64,000 bases of DNA, from contig JAKOPZ010000126.1 in NCBI GenBank assembly GCA_029778615.1, positions 50,159 to 114,158 of the forward strand. The letters run 5' to 3'. Made by a program: the position numbers and the translations under genes. Origin of the DNA: Chloroflexota bacterium. Lineage in GTDB: Bacteria; Chloroflexota; Anaerolineae; UBA4142; SHND01. Positions 35,041 through 44,500 of this stretch are shown piece after piece (the first letter of the stretch is position 1; each line of letters starts with the position of its first letter). Under the pieces are notes generated by a model. It was given only the letters and a program-made list of their open reading frames with translations, ran no database searches and was not told where the DNA came from.

Positions 35041-35792
35041 CCATGTTCGCTGATTCCATCTCGATTGTGATTCCCGCGTTCAACGAAGAGGCGACCATCG
35101 TTTCTGTCGTGGACGAAGCGCGCGACGTTTTGAAATCGCTTACGCGTGACTATGAAGTGTTGGTCGTAGATGACGGCTCGACAGACCAAACGGGCGCGCT
35201 GGCGGAGGAACTGGCGCGCGCAGATGCCGCGCACGTGCGCGTCATTCATCACGAAGCGAACAAAGGTTTCGCGGGCGCGATTCGCACGTGCTATGCCAAC
35301 GCGTCAAAAGATTGGGTGTTTCTGGCGCCGGCGGACAAGCAGGTGGATTTAAGCGAATTGAAAAATTTTGTCGCGCTCACAAATGGGAATGATATTGTCG
35401 TGGGTTATCGCAAACATCGCGCGGACGGAGTGCGCCGCGAATTGAATTCGTTCGTGTTTCATTTATTGTGCCGCATTTTCTTTGGCATCAAGTTAAAACA
35501 AATTTCCACTTCAAAATTGTATCGCCGCGCGTTACTGCAAGCCATTCCCCTGCAAGCCGCGCCTTCGTCGGCGATGATTGAGCCCGAAGTGATTTTTCAA
35601 GCGATGCGGCGCGGCGCGCGCATCACCGAAGTGGGCATGAATCATTACCCGCGCGCGGCGGGCAAACCAAAAGGCACCGGCGCGCGCATGATTTTCAATA
35701 CGTTCGGCGAAATGTTTCGGCTGTGGTGGGTCCTCCGCGTTGCTCCGCACAGTTCTCCCGAAGCGGTCCCCGCGCCCGCGCGCAAAAGTTAG
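35037..35792 (+). CDS. Family 2 glycosyltransferase
   Basis: This 251-residue GT-A enzyme has SIVIPAFNEEATI, the nucleotide-sugar motif EVLVVDDGSTDQTG and APADKQVDLSEL, where a DxD-like acidic position is expected. It resembles dolichyl- or undecaprenyl-phosphate hexose synthases but lacks a clear C-terminal membrane anchor. The start is either GTG 35037, overlapping the previous stop (GTGA), or ATG 35043. It may charge a lipid-phosphate sugar used by the GT39-type proteins nearby. Confidence 0.88.
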   Translation: MTMFADSISIVIPAFNEEATIVSVVDEARDVLKSLTRDYEVLVVDDGSTDQTGALAEELARADAAHVRVIHHEANKGFAGAIRTCYANASKDWVFLAPADKQVDLSELKNFVALTNGNDIVVGYRKHRADGVRRELNSFVFHLLCRIFFGIKLKQISTSKLYRRALLQAIPLQAAPSSAMIEPEVIFQAMRRGARITEVGMNHYPRAAGKPKGTGARMIFNTFGEMFRLWWVLRVAPHSSPEAVPAPARKS

Positions 35793-35841
35793 CGCGTTGG
35801 GCAAGGAACTTTTCTCTCCGCGATTCTGTCTGAAAGGTACG

Positions 35842-36600
35842 ATGAATAAAAAACTTTTTCTCGCGGCGTTGTGTGTGGTCGCGCTGTTTGGCTGTCAAGC
35901 GCCGCGCAGCACACCAACGTCCAATGCAAATCCTCAAACCGGGAATACAACGGGCGACGGGCGTACCGTGATTGCCCGCCCCGAAAGCACCCAAACACCA
36001 AACATTATCATTGAAGAAGAGCCGGGCGTCACGGGCGCGGCGCCGACGTTCACTCCCGCGTCCACCGTACAAGAGCGAGCAACCCCTGTCGCATTCGGCG
36101 CGGGCGAAACACCGCAAGCACCGCAAGAACAACTAACGGCACTCCCGACCGTCAACATTGACCGTCCGCTTTTGCCCACCCCGGGTCCCACTGCTCCGGG
36201 CGTTGCGCCGAATACTCCGAAAGTGGGCAGTGTCGGCGCGCCGTTGGACTTGGGTGGCGCGACCATCACGGTCACGGGCACACAGCGCAGTGGACCAAAT
36301 CAAGGAGATTTGCCGCGTCAAGGCAACGAATTTTTGATTGTCGAGTTCACACTGCAAAATACGAGCAGTCGTGTGCTCACGTTCGATGCGTCACAATTCA
36401 CGCTGCGCGCGAGCGATGGCACGTTGATAAACTATGACGACGTGACGTTTCAAGACAACGTGCTTCGCACAGCCGACATGTCGCCGAACCAAACGCGCAA
36501 TACTTCGGTCGTGTTTCAAATCCCAACGGGGTCGAACGGATACACGCTCGTCTTGGGCGACGCGGCGAGTGGCGGCATTGCAGCGATTCCCTTGAATTGA
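35842..36600 (+). CDS. DUF4352-like lipoprotein
   Basis: The ATG at 35842 gives 252 residues. MNKKLFLAALCVVALFGC is a lipoprotein signal with Cys18. A long Pro/Thr/Ala linker (~20-125) is followed by a beta-sandwich resembling DUF4352/telomeric-repeat-like immunoglobulin domains (ITVTGTQRSGPN, FLIVEFTLQNTSS, FTLRASDGT, SVVFQIPTG). These are surface proteins of unknown function. It overlaps the next gene start by one base (TGATG). Confidence 0.75.
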   Translation: MNKKLFLAALCVVALFGCQAPRSTPTSNANPQTGNTTGDGRTVIARPESTQTPNIIIEEEPGVTGAAPTFTPASTVQERATPVAFGAGETPQAPQEQLTALPTVNIDRPLLPTPGPTAPGVAPNTPKVGSVGAPLDLGGATITVTGTQRSGPNQGDLPRQGNEFLIVEFTLQNTSSRVLTFDASQFTLRASDGTLINYDDVTFQDNVLRTADMSPNQTRNTSVVFQIPTGSNGYTLVLGDAASGGIAAIPLN

Positions 36601-38474
36601 TGTCTGCACTGCGAACGCGGTTACTGCATTATGCGACGGCGCGCCGAATCGTTTTGGTTCTGCTCGCCGTCGCTGTTATCGTACAAGTCGGTTACGCGCT
36701 GACGAATCACGCGCCGCCAATTTGGGACGAAACGGGACACACGCGCGCGGCGCAAGCGCTGCTCCACATCCAATCGTTCGGCGACCTGTCGGACGCGGTG
36801 CGTACCTCACTGCGCTACGGCTTGGTTTATCCGTTGTGGCTCGCAAGCATCTATGGCGCGGCGGGCGAAAACTTTATTCTCGCGCGGATTTTGCAGGGCA
36901 TCGTTGCGGTGGGCACGCTCGCGTTTTTGTATCTGACCGCGCGCGAGTTGTACGGCAAACGCGCGGGCGTCGTCACTCTCGCGCTCGGCGTGGTGTATCT
37001 GCCATTTGTTGCCACCGCCGCGCGGTTGCTTTCGGAAACGCTCGCATTATTTTGGCTCGCGCTCGCGTTGTGGCTTGTCGCGCGCGGGCTGAAACGCAAT
37101 GACGCGCGCGCGTTATTTCTGGCAGGCATTGTTACAGTACTGGCTGGTCTGACGCGTCCGACATTGCAAATGCTGTTTGTGGCGTTCGGCGTCGCCGTGT
37201 TTGTTGTGTTGTGGCTCACAAAACAAAAAACGCGGCGCGGTCTTTATTTTGTCGCGGGCGTTTTGTTGGTGGTCATTCCATTCATGCTTTTTACGCGCGT
37301 GACGATTGGACGCGCGACGTTGAGCGGCAGCGTGAGTCCGTTTGAAGGAATCTTTGTCGGCAATTACATTCCCGACGGGGGTTATCCCACCGACACGCGT
37401 TCATTTCTGCACGCCTATCCACAGCCCGAATTTGATTCCGTGCGCGCAGAACAGCGCGCGCCCAAAGATATTGATTTCGCGCGCGTGACGTTGCAGGTTG
37501 CCGCGCGTGACCCGCTCGGTTTTGTTTTGCTTCAAGCGCGTAAATTGTATGACCAATGGCGCGCGCCGTTTAACGATTTTGAAATTGATTTTGGCGTTCC
37601 CTACGCGTTCCAAGTCTTCGCGCACGTGCTGATTATTTTGTTCGGCGCCATCGGCGCGCTTGCGTTTTGGAAAAAACAGCCGCTGACCCTTGTGCTTGTG
37701 ATGGGTTGGTTGTACATCGTCGTCACAAATCTCATTGTGCCGGTCGAACGACGTTACGCGTTTCCCGGCATCCCGTTCGCGTTGCTCCTCGCGGGCGCCA
37801 CAATCGAGAGCGGGTTGGGAATTGCCGCGTCGCGCCAAAATTTCGACGGATGGATGCGCGCGGCGCTCCTGATTGTTGTACCCGGCGCACTGTTGTTGTT
37901 TGCCGTATTCAATCTGAATCGCCCCGCAGGACCGCAAGCCATCCTGACGGCAGATGCGACGACAGAAATTCAATTCACGCTTCCCACTGCCTCTGCACAA
38001 ATGGTCGCCGCCGCGTTGTTCCTTGACGCGCAAAATCTCGCGCGCGGACAAGTGCAAATTCGCTATGACGGCGAATGGCTGGAACCGCCGCTTCAAATCA
38101 ATCGCGTGTTTGAAAATGCCACCTACGCGACGCTCATCCAAAAACGCGGATTGGAAACGCGTGAACTCGCGCAATGGTTTGTATTTGACGTTGACCCGCG
38201 CGCACTGAACGCGACGGGCGCGTTGCGCGTGCGGATTCATGGACCGGCTGTCTTGACGGAGCAAACCGCGCAGGCAGATTCTGCGGCGCGCTTGCCCGCA
38301 CTCGATTCGCTTGCGCCGAACGACAACACCTCGCTCTATAAATATCTCGCCGACGGCGATTTTCGCATTCCTCGCACGTACGCGCTCGATAGCGCCAATA
38401 AATCTTCCAATTCACCATACCGCGTGTTGTTGGTCTTGACGCGCGCCGATGGGACACAACAGATTCTATGGTGA
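36600..38474 (+). CDS. GT39-type membrane glycosyltransferase
   Basis: The ATG at 36600 overlaps the previous stop and gives 624 residues with about 11-12 hydrophobic segments. The first extracytoplasmic loop has the acidic pair in PIWDETGHTRAAQALLHIQS, matching GT-C/GT39 (PMT, ArnT-like) enzymes that take sugars from lipid-phosphate donors. The C-terminal ~150 residues are a soluble beta-rich domain. It overlaps the following YfhO-like gene by 7 nt. Substrate unknown, probably surface protein or glycan. Confidence 0.82.
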   Translation: MSALRTRLLHYATARRIVLVLLAVAVIVQVGYALTNHAPPIWDETGHTRAAQALLHIQSFGDLSDAVRTSLRYGLVYPLWLASIYGAAGENFILARILQGIVAVGTLAFLYLTARELYGKRAGVVTLALGVVYLPFVATAARLLSETLALFWLALALWLVARGLKRNDARALFLAGIVTVLAGLTRPTLQMLFVAFGVAVFVVLWLTKQKTRRGLYFVAGVLLVVIPFMLFTRVTIGRATLSGSVSPFEGIFVGNYIPDGGYPTDTRSFLHAYPQPEFDSVRAEQRAPKDIDFARVTLQVAARDPLGFVLLQARKLYDQWRAPFNDFEIDFGVPYAFQVFAHVLIILFGAIGALAFWKKQPLTLVLVMGWLYIVVTNLIVPVERRYAFPGIPFALLLAGATIESGLGIAASRQNFDGWMRAALLIVVPGALLLFAVFNLNRPAGPQAILTADATTEIQFTLPTASAQMVAAALFLDAQNLARGQVQIRYDGEWLEPPLQINRVFENATYATLIQKRGLETRELAQWFVFDVDPRALNATGALRVRIHGPAVLTEQTAQADSAARLPALDSLAPNDNTSLYKYLADGDFRIPRTYALDSANKSSNSPYRVLLVLTRADGTQQILW

Positions 38475-40942
38475 GCAGATTTTCACGCGACGAACGCTGG
38501 CGTGATGCACGCGTATGGCTTGCCGTCGGCATTGTGCTGGCGATTCTGTTGTTTTTTGGGCAAGCGGTATTCGTGCAAGGCGTTTTCTTTTTGGGCGATA
38601 CGTCACACGGCTATTTTCCGCGTTTGGTGTACACGGCGAACGCGCTGCGCGCGGGGCACATGCCATTATGGAATCCGCTCGTTTCGCTCGGCGGTCCCCA
38701 CATCGGCGACCCCGCCGCGCTCGCCTTGTATCCGCCCGCATGGATTCTATTTCTGCTGTTGCCCGCTCCTGTCGCGTACGATTATTTGATTCTGTTTCAT
38801 CTCGCGCTCGCCGCGCTCTTTATGTTTTTGTACATGCGGCGCATCGGCGTGGGCGCGTGCGGCGCGATTTTTTCCGCGCTGCTCTTGCCGTTTAGCGGCT
38901 GGATGCTCACACATTACGAACACATTAACGTCTTTATCGGGGCGTTGTATCTGCCGCTGTTGTTTTGGATTGTCGAAGGCGCGTTTCAAAAAACAACCTG
39001 GCGTTGGTTCGTCGTCAGCGCGTGCGCGCTGGGTTTTTATTTTTTGGGCGCGCACGCGCAGATGCCCTTGTTCGCGAGCGTGGGATTGCTGTTGTATGCG
39101 TTCGGACGCGCCCTCGTTGCGCGGCGCAGTGGCTGGAGTTGGAAAAACATCGCGTGGAGCTTGGCGCTGCTCGCCGCGCTCGGCATTCTCGGCGTTGGAC
39201 TCGCGGCGATTCAGCTTTTGCCGACGGCTCAAGCCGTCGCGTTGTCGAATCGCAGTGGCGGTGTCGGCGCGGATGTGGCGCTCGGTTATTCGCTTCCGCC
39301 TGAACAGATTTTTACGCTGTTCGCGCCGTACCTTTTCGGTTCTCCGACGGGCGTGGCGTATTGGGGACGCGGTGCGTTCCGCGAAATGACAACCTACATT
39401 GGCATCTTGCCGCTCGCGTTCGCGGTGGTTGGAATTTTCCGTGTACGCAAAAACACCTTTGCGTTTCTGCTCGCGCTGATTGCGCTCGTCGCGTGGGTTT
39501 TGGCAATGGGGCGCTTTACGCCACTGTACGGCGCGCTGGCATCCCTGCCCTTGTTCAATTCGGTGCGTTATCCGCCGCGCTTTTTGTTTTTGGTTTCCTT
39601 TGCGTTGGTCGCGCTCGCAGGCATCGGTTTGGAACGTGTGTTGAAGGCGCGTACAAGTTCACGCGTTGTCTCCGCCGCGCTGGTTGTTGGCGGAATTTTG
39701 GTCGCGCTCTTGGTGATTCTCAATCTGCTCTTTATCCAGCATTCATTCTTGAACAGCATATTGGAAACCCTTGCCGATTTGTACGGGCAGGCACAGCATC
39801 CGGTCATTTTTTATTTGGAGCGTTTGGAATTTGCCCTGAGTTGGAACAATCTTTCCGGTCTGGCGCTGTTGGGTTTTCTCACCGCGTCGTGCCTTGCCGT
39901 AATGTTGTTCGCCGCGCGCAAAATTCCCGCTTCCGGATTCGTCGCGGGCGCAATCGTCTTGAGCGTTCTCGATTTGTGGATGTTTAACTTCAGTTTGCCC
40001 TATAACCGTTTGACCGACCCGCGCCTCTATACCACGCCGCCCGCGAATGCAACGATTCTGCAGCAAGATACGTCTGATTACCGTATTTATTATTTTGACC
40101 ACGACGACAGCGCGTCCGTGCGCGAGGTGCAAACTAAATTACAGCAAGGCGATTACGCTCCGTACATCGAACGTTTGCGCGAAGGATTGCGCGGTTCCTT
40201 CAACACGCTCTTTAATATTTCGAGTGTGACCGGATATGCCACCGAACAGCAGCGCCATTACGAGGTGATGCGCGCGCTCGGTGGCTTGCCTGCGTACGAC
40301 CTCGTTGGCGACGACCAATACAGCGATACGCTCAATTTGAAACTCTTGAGTTTGTTGAATGGCAAATATGTCACCTCACTCGAAGATTTGAATGATGTCG
40401 GTTTGACATTGCTCCATCGCGGCGCACTCGTCAATTTGTACCGCAACGAAAATGTTTTGCCGCGCGCGTTCATTCCCGCGCAGTACGAGGTGCTTGAACC
40501 CGCGCTCGTTTTACAAGCATTGACCGCCGCAAACTTTGAGCCGCGCGCAACCGTGCTGCTGGAACAAGACCCGCGCCTCGCGCAAAATTCCAATGCGCGC
40601 GGGCGCGCAGAAATTACGCATAACGCGCCCGAGCAGGTTGACGTTGCGGTCCACATGGAAACGCCGGGCATTTTGGTTTTGAGCGACGCGTATTATCCGG
40701 GTTGGCGCGTGGAGGTGGATGGTGCGCCGTCCGAAATTTTGCGCGCGGATTATTTATTGCGCGGCGTGGCATTAACGCAAGGTGTACACACCGTGCGTTT
40801 TACGTACGTGTCCGACAGTTTCCACTACGGCGCGCTTGCCACCGCCGGCAGTTTTGGCATTCTGCTGTTGATTGCGGCGGCGGGCTGGCGACGCGCACAC
40901 AAGCCGACTGCATTGCCTATTGAAGTTGGAACGAAAGCGTGA
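38468..40942 (+). CDS. YfhO-family membrane protein
   Basis: This 824-residue protein has about 12-14 hydrophobic segments followed by a large soluble region and a final helix (~795-812). The opening loop GDTSHGYFPRLVYTANALRAGHMPLWNPLVSLGG and the C-terminal LVLSDAYYPGWRVEVDGAPSEILRADYLLRGVALTQGVH are characteristic of YfhO proteins, which in Firmicutes help glycosylate lipoteichoic acid. Here it belongs to the glycan locus. The gene ends about 130 nt before the beta-propeller gene. Confidence 0.88.
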   Translation: MVSRFSRDERWRDARVWLAVGIVLAILLFFGQAVFVQGVFFLGDTSHGYFPRLVYTANALRAGHMPLWNPLVSLGGPHIGDPAALALYPPAWILFLLLPAPVAYDYLILFHLALAALFMFLYMRRIGVGACGAIFSALLLPFSGWMLTHYEHINVFIGALYLPLLFWIVEGAFQKTTWRWFVVSACALGFYFLGAHAQMPLFASVGLLLYAFGRALVARRSGWSWKNIAWSLALLAALGILGVGLAAIQLLPTAQAVALSNRSGGVGADVALGYSLPPEQIFTLFAPYLFGSPTGVAYWGRGAFREMTTYIGILPLAFAVVGIFRVRKNTFAFLLALIALVAWVLAMGRFTPLYGALASLPLFNSVRYPPRFLFLVSFALVALAGIGLERVLKARTSSRVVSAALVVGGILVALLVILNLLFIQHSFLNSILETLADLYGQAQHPVIFYLERLEFALSWNNLSGLALLGFLTASCLAVMLFAARKIPASGFVAGAIVLSVLDLWMFNFSLPYNRLTDPRLYTTPPANATILQQDTSDYRIYYFDHDDSASVREVQTKLQQGDYAPYIERLREGLRGSFNTLFNISSVTGYATEQQRHYEVMRALGGLPAYDLVGDDQYSDTLNLKLLSLLNGKYVTSLEDLNDVGLTLLHRGALVNLYRNENVLPRAFIPAQYEVLEPALVLQALTAANFEPRATVLLEQDPRLAQNSNARGRAEITHNAPEQVDVAVHMETPGILVLSDAYYPGWRVEVDGAPSEILRADYLLRGVALTQGVHTVRFTYVSDSFHYGALATAGSFGILLLIAAAGWRRAHKPTALPIEVGTKA

Positions 40943-41023
40943 TATAGCTGTTTCTATTGTGTTCAATCTTGACGGAGTTGAAGATGTGTCCCGATACACC
41001 CATGTCAAATGAAATGGGGGTGC

Positions 41024-41052
41024 GGTAGGGCAAATTTGAAATTTGCCGTACA
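41024..41052. repeat. GTAGGG-type palindromic repeat
   Basis: GGCAAATTT-G-AAATTTGCC (41029-41047) is a perfect palindrome flanked by GTAGGG and CGTAC. It resembles the palindromes near menD and lies 20 nt before the ATG at 41071. A weak promoter (TTGACG 40969-40974, GATACA 40993-40998) precedes it. Confidence 0.65.
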
Positions 41053-41070
41053 TTTTTGAGAGAGGTCAAC

Positions 41071-42150
41071 ATGCCAAAACGTTCGCGCCGCCTCGCTACG
41101 CTTTCTGCCACGACAACTGTATGGTCACCGCGCCAAGCCATTCCGGGCACAAGCAAAGCCCGCGACCAAATTGATTCGGTCATGGATTCCAAAGGGAAAC
41201 AGTGGGCAGTCTGGCGCGATTCGTCCAGCGGCAATTTTGACTTGTGGTATTCCAAACGCCGCTTGAAACGCGCGTGGCATCCCGCCGCCATGATTGAGGG
41301 CACGCGCGCAAATTTGAATTTTGCGCTCGCCGCCGCGCCGGAGGGACGCGTGCTGTTGACATGGAACGACGCGTCCAATCCGAAACGCATCGGCTATTTG
41401 GAATTTTTAAACAAACCGGGCAAAGCAATTTTCTTGCCGAACGACAGCGGCTTGAGCGACCAATTCCCCCAAGTCGCCGCGAGCGCGGACGGCACGCGGT
41501 ATCTGGTGTGGACGCGCGGCACAAAAATTTTCTTTGCCGCGTCGAGCGATGGCAAGAGCTGGAACATTTCACCGCTAACGCTGCGTGACGGATTCACGGC
41601 GCCCGCCGTCGCGGTAGATGACACGACGCAAACGCTGCATGTCGCCTATATTTCTTCCGGCGGCGACGGAACAATTTTTTATCAGGCGACCCCGCTTCAA
41701 ACGCCGGCGTGGTCAGCGCCCAAGTCATTGGGACGCGGCAAAGATTTGGCGCTCGAGGCGCGCGACGGCAAACTGATGCTCTGCTGGGGTAACGATTTGG
41801 ATGCGAATCGGCAGGTGGCGGTGCGCGTTTTGCAAGGTGGACGTTGGAGCGCGACGACGCATCCGCCCGGCGTGAGCGTCAGCGGATTTCAACCGCACGG
41901 CGTCATTGACTCGCGCGGCGATATGCACTTGATTTGGTCGCAATTTGTCGCGCCGGTGGAACAGTACAAACTTTATTTTTCGGATTTTACTGATGGCGCG
42001 TGGGCGGACGCGCAGCCCTATGACATGCCGCAAACTAAAAATGTGGGCAATGATTTGGTCATTGACAGCGCGGACGGCTTACATGCGGTGCATGTGGTGG
42101 CGAGTGTGCTCGACGCGCCGTATTATTGGGACCGTATTCCTAACGCGTAA
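41071..42150 (+). CDS. Beta-propeller repeat protein without obvious signal peptide
   Basis: The ATG at 41071 has a good ribosome site (GAGAGG) and gives 359 residues. Repeats of about 45-50 residues have the pattern D-x-x-G-x-x-x-x-x-W (VMDSKGKQWAVWRDSS, DQFPQVAASADGTRYLVW, VIDSRGDMHLIW, VIDSADGLHAVHVV), matching sialidase/exo-alpha-like beta-propellers. It is homologous to the propeller parts of the proteins at 42262 and 47547. The Arg-rich N-terminus (MPKRSRRLATL) lacks a real hydrophobic core, so export is uncertain. It could bind surface glycan. Confidence 0.7.
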   Translation: MPKRSRRLATLSATTTVWSPRQAIPGTSKARDQIDSVMDSKGKQWAVWRDSSSGNFDLWYSKRRLKRAWHPAAMIEGTRANLNFALAAAPEGRVLLTWNDASNPKRIGYLEFLNKPGKAIFLPNDSGLSDQFPQVAASADGTRYLVWTRGTKIFFAASSDGKSWNISPLTLRDGFTAPAVAVDDTTQTLHVAYISSGGDGTIFYQATPLQTPAWSAPKSLGRGKDLALEARDGKLMLCWGNDLDANRQVAVRVLQGGRWSATTHPPGVSVSGFQPHGVIDSRGDMHLIWSQFVAPVEQYKLYFSDFTDGAWADAQPYDMPQTKNVGNDLVIDSADGLHAVHVVASVLDAPYYWDRIPNA

Positions 42151-42162
42151 TCCGCCGCGCGT

Positions 42163-42191
42163 TTGGGCGAACCTGTTTGGGATGCTATAAT
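42163..42191 (+). promoter_or_regulatory. Promoter of the 726-residue propeller protein gene
   Basis: TTGGGC (42163-42168) and an extended TGCTATAAT (-10 at 42186-42191) are 17 bp apart, 70 nt before the ATG. Confidence 0.65.
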
Positions 42192-42261
42192 CTGCTTGTT
42201 GCGTCGGGCGGGTCACTTGAAATTTCGCGCGTACGTCAATCAATCGGGTAGGAGTTTTTTC

Positions 42262-44442
42262 ATGTCGAATGTGAACGTCAAATCTCTCGCGCCCTCTGCG
42301 CGTCTTTTGAAAACGTTGGGTATCACCGCACTCATCACCATGGCACTCGGACTGCTTGCGCTCAACGCGGGCAGTGTCCTTGCCGCCAATTGGACGACCC
42401 CCAAAGAAATTCCCGGCACCAATCTCGCCAGCGACGACATTTCCACCGCACTTGAATCGAACGGCAAACAATGGGTCATTTGGAAGGATTCTCCCGGCGC
42501 GAATTTCCAGATTTGGTATTCGAGCCGCAATGCCAATGGCAACTGGGCGAGCGCCCAAGTTCTGCAAGGTAACGATAACAATTATTTCCCCTCGCTCGGA
42601 GTTACGGCGGACGACAAAAAACTCGCGGCGTGGCAGCAATTGGTTAGCGGCGTCCATCGCGTCGCCTTTGCCCAGTTTGCGAATTCGCCGGGCGGGACGA
42701 ACCTGCTCTCTGCAACAGGTCCCGCGCAATATCACCCTGCCGTCGCCACATCTTCCGGCGGCAAACGCTTTGTTCTTTTTTCGCGCGGCGGTACGCTCTA
42801 TTTGGCGGAATCGAATAACGGCAGCAATTGGTCGTTTGACCCCGTAGACGGCGCCGGTCCCAACGCGTATTATCCTGATGTCGCCGTTGACGATTCCACC
42901 GGCTTGGTGCATGTGGCATGGTGGACGGATTCCGGCGCCATCAATTACATTCAACGCAACATCAGCGGGGGCAATTGGAAAAATCAACAATATCTCGGCG
43001 CGGGGAAAAACGTCAATATCGCCGCGCGCAATGGCAAAGTGATTGTGAGTTGGGCGGACGTCAACGCGAATTATCAATTGGCAGTGCGCCAAATGAAAAA
43101 CAACAACTGGGGCGGTATCGAACGCCCTTCGCGTTTTTCCGGCGGCTTTCGTCCGCACGCTGTCATTGATTCATCCGGCGACCCGCATGTCATCTGGATG
43201 CAGAACATAGACAATGTCAATTACGACATTTTCTATTCCGACTTTGACAAAGGCAAATGGTCGGACGCGCAGGCGCTGCGTTCCTCCGGTGGTTTCAACG
43301 AAGGGAACGATTTGGCAATTGACAGCGGCAATAATTTGCACGCCGTCTTTTTGGAAAACGCGAGTCACAAGACCGCGTTTAGCAGTGACCGCGCGGGCAC
43401 GGGCGGCGCAACGCCAACCGTTTCTCCGACAGGTCCGACGGCGACGCCGACCACGCCGGGCGTGGGCACCACGCGTTATAACGATTCCAATTCTGCCATC
43501 AATTATCGCGAATCGTGGCTCTATGACACCAGCGACCCGAATCCGATTCAGGGCGATTATCACGCCACCAATCAATCGGGCGCGCGCGCGCTGTTCACAT
43601 TTTACGGCGATGCCATCAAAGTCATTTACATGACCTCCCGAAATTACGGCAAAGCCGAAATCCAAATTGACGGCAACAAAGTGGACACGATTGATATGTA
43701 TTCAAGTTCGCTCACCTATCGCGTGTCTAAAAAATACAGCGGCTTGGCGCACGGCACACACCAAATCAAAATTATCAACGCCGGCACCAAGAATCCGTCC
43801 TCTTCCGGTTACTATATTACGCTCGACGCGCTCGACGTGACCGTTTCCGCCGTAATGGAAACGCCAACCTTTACACCGACAATTACCAATACGCCCACCG
43901 CGACCAACACGGCGACCGAAACGCTTACACCTACGGCGACAACGACCATTGACCCGAACATTACGCCAACCGAAACAAGCACGCCGACCGAAACGCCGAC
44001 CATCACCGAGACGCCAACTATCACCGAAACACCGACCATCACCGAAACACCGACGGTTACGTCAACGCCTGCAAAAAAGAAATATTATGATGACCGCAAC
44101 AAGCAAATCCAATATTCGGGCAAGTGGACCAATCGCGACGGTGAACCCGGCTGTCTTTACAAAGGAACATCCAAATACGCCGAACCGCTCGCCAAAAACA
44201 AACTCACGTTTACGTTTACCGGCTCGCAAATCAAATATTGGTATGTTACCGGTCCGGACATGGGCAAAGTCCGAATCAAGATTGACGGAGTAAAAGTGGG
44301 CGTGGTCAATCTCTCGCGCGCGGAAGCCATGTGTAAATCGTGGACATCCAAGATTCTCGCTCAAGGCGAACACACGATTGAGATTGGTCGTCAAAAGAAA
44401 CTCGGTCGCATGAGCATTGACGTGCTCACGGTTTTCCCGTAA
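42262..44442 (+). CDS. Secreted beta-propeller protein with Thr-Pro linkers and two beta-sandwich domains
   Basis: The ATG at 42262 has a strong AGGAG site and gives 726 residues. A signal peptide ends near SVLA (residue ~43). Residues ~45-385 are propeller repeats similar to its neighbour (LESNGKQWVIWKDSPG, VIDSSGDPHVIWMQN). A Thr/Pro linker leads to a beta-sandwich (~400-530: YNDSNSAINYRESWLYD ... AEIQIDGNKVDTIDMYS), then a Thr/Glu/Pro repeat stalk with TITETP units (~535-605) and a second related sandwich (~608-726). The stalks suggest a surface-exposed, possibly O-glycosylated adhesin, fitting the GT39 genes nearby. Confidence 0.82.
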   Translation: MSNVNVKSLAPSARLLKTLGITALITMALGLLALNAGSVLAANWTTPKEIPGTNLASDDISTALESNGKQWVIWKDSPGANFQIWYSSRNANGNWASAQVLQGNDNNYFPSLGVTADDKKLAAWQQLVSGVHRVAFAQFANSPGGTNLLSATGPAQYHPAVATSSGGKRFVLFSRGGTLYLAESNNGSNWSFDPVDGAGPNAYYPDVAVDDSTGLVHVAWWTDSGAINYIQRNISGGNWKNQQYLGAGKNVNIAARNGKVIVSWADVNANYQLAVRQMKNNNWGGIERPSRFSGGFRPHAVIDSSGDPHVIWMQNIDNVNYDIFYSDFDKGKWSDAQALRSSGGFNEGNDLAIDSGNNLHAVFLENASHKTAFSSDRAGTGGATPTVSPTGPTATPTTPGVGTTRYNDSNSAINYRESWLYDTSDPNPIQGDYHATNQSGARALFTFYGDAIKVIYMTSRNYGKAEIQIDGNKVDTIDMYSSSLTYRVSKKYSGLAHGTHQIKIINAGTKNPSSSGYYITLDALDVTVSAVMETPTFTPTITNTPTATNTATETLTPTATTTIDPNITPTETSTPTETPTITETPTITETPTITETPTVTSTPAKKKYYDDRNKQIQYSGKWTNRDGEPGCLYKGTSKYAEPLAKNKLTFTFTGSQIKYWYVTGPDMGKVRIKIDGVKVGVVNLSRAEAMCKSWTSKILAQGEHTIEIGRQKKLGRMSIDVLTVFP

Positions 44443-44464
44443 ACGCCCTTGCGACGAATTACAC

Positions 44465-44493
44465 AGGCGGCTCGGATAACCGAGCCGCCTTGT
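44465..44493 (+). terminator. Terminator after the propeller gene, in the leader of the GT4 gene
   Basis: GGCGGCTCGG-ATAA-CCGAGCCGCC (44466-44489) is followed by TTGTCTGT, only a partial T tract. It lies 11 nt before the GT4 ATG, so it may also mask that ribosome site. Confidence 0.65.
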
Positions 44494-44500
44494 CTGTACG

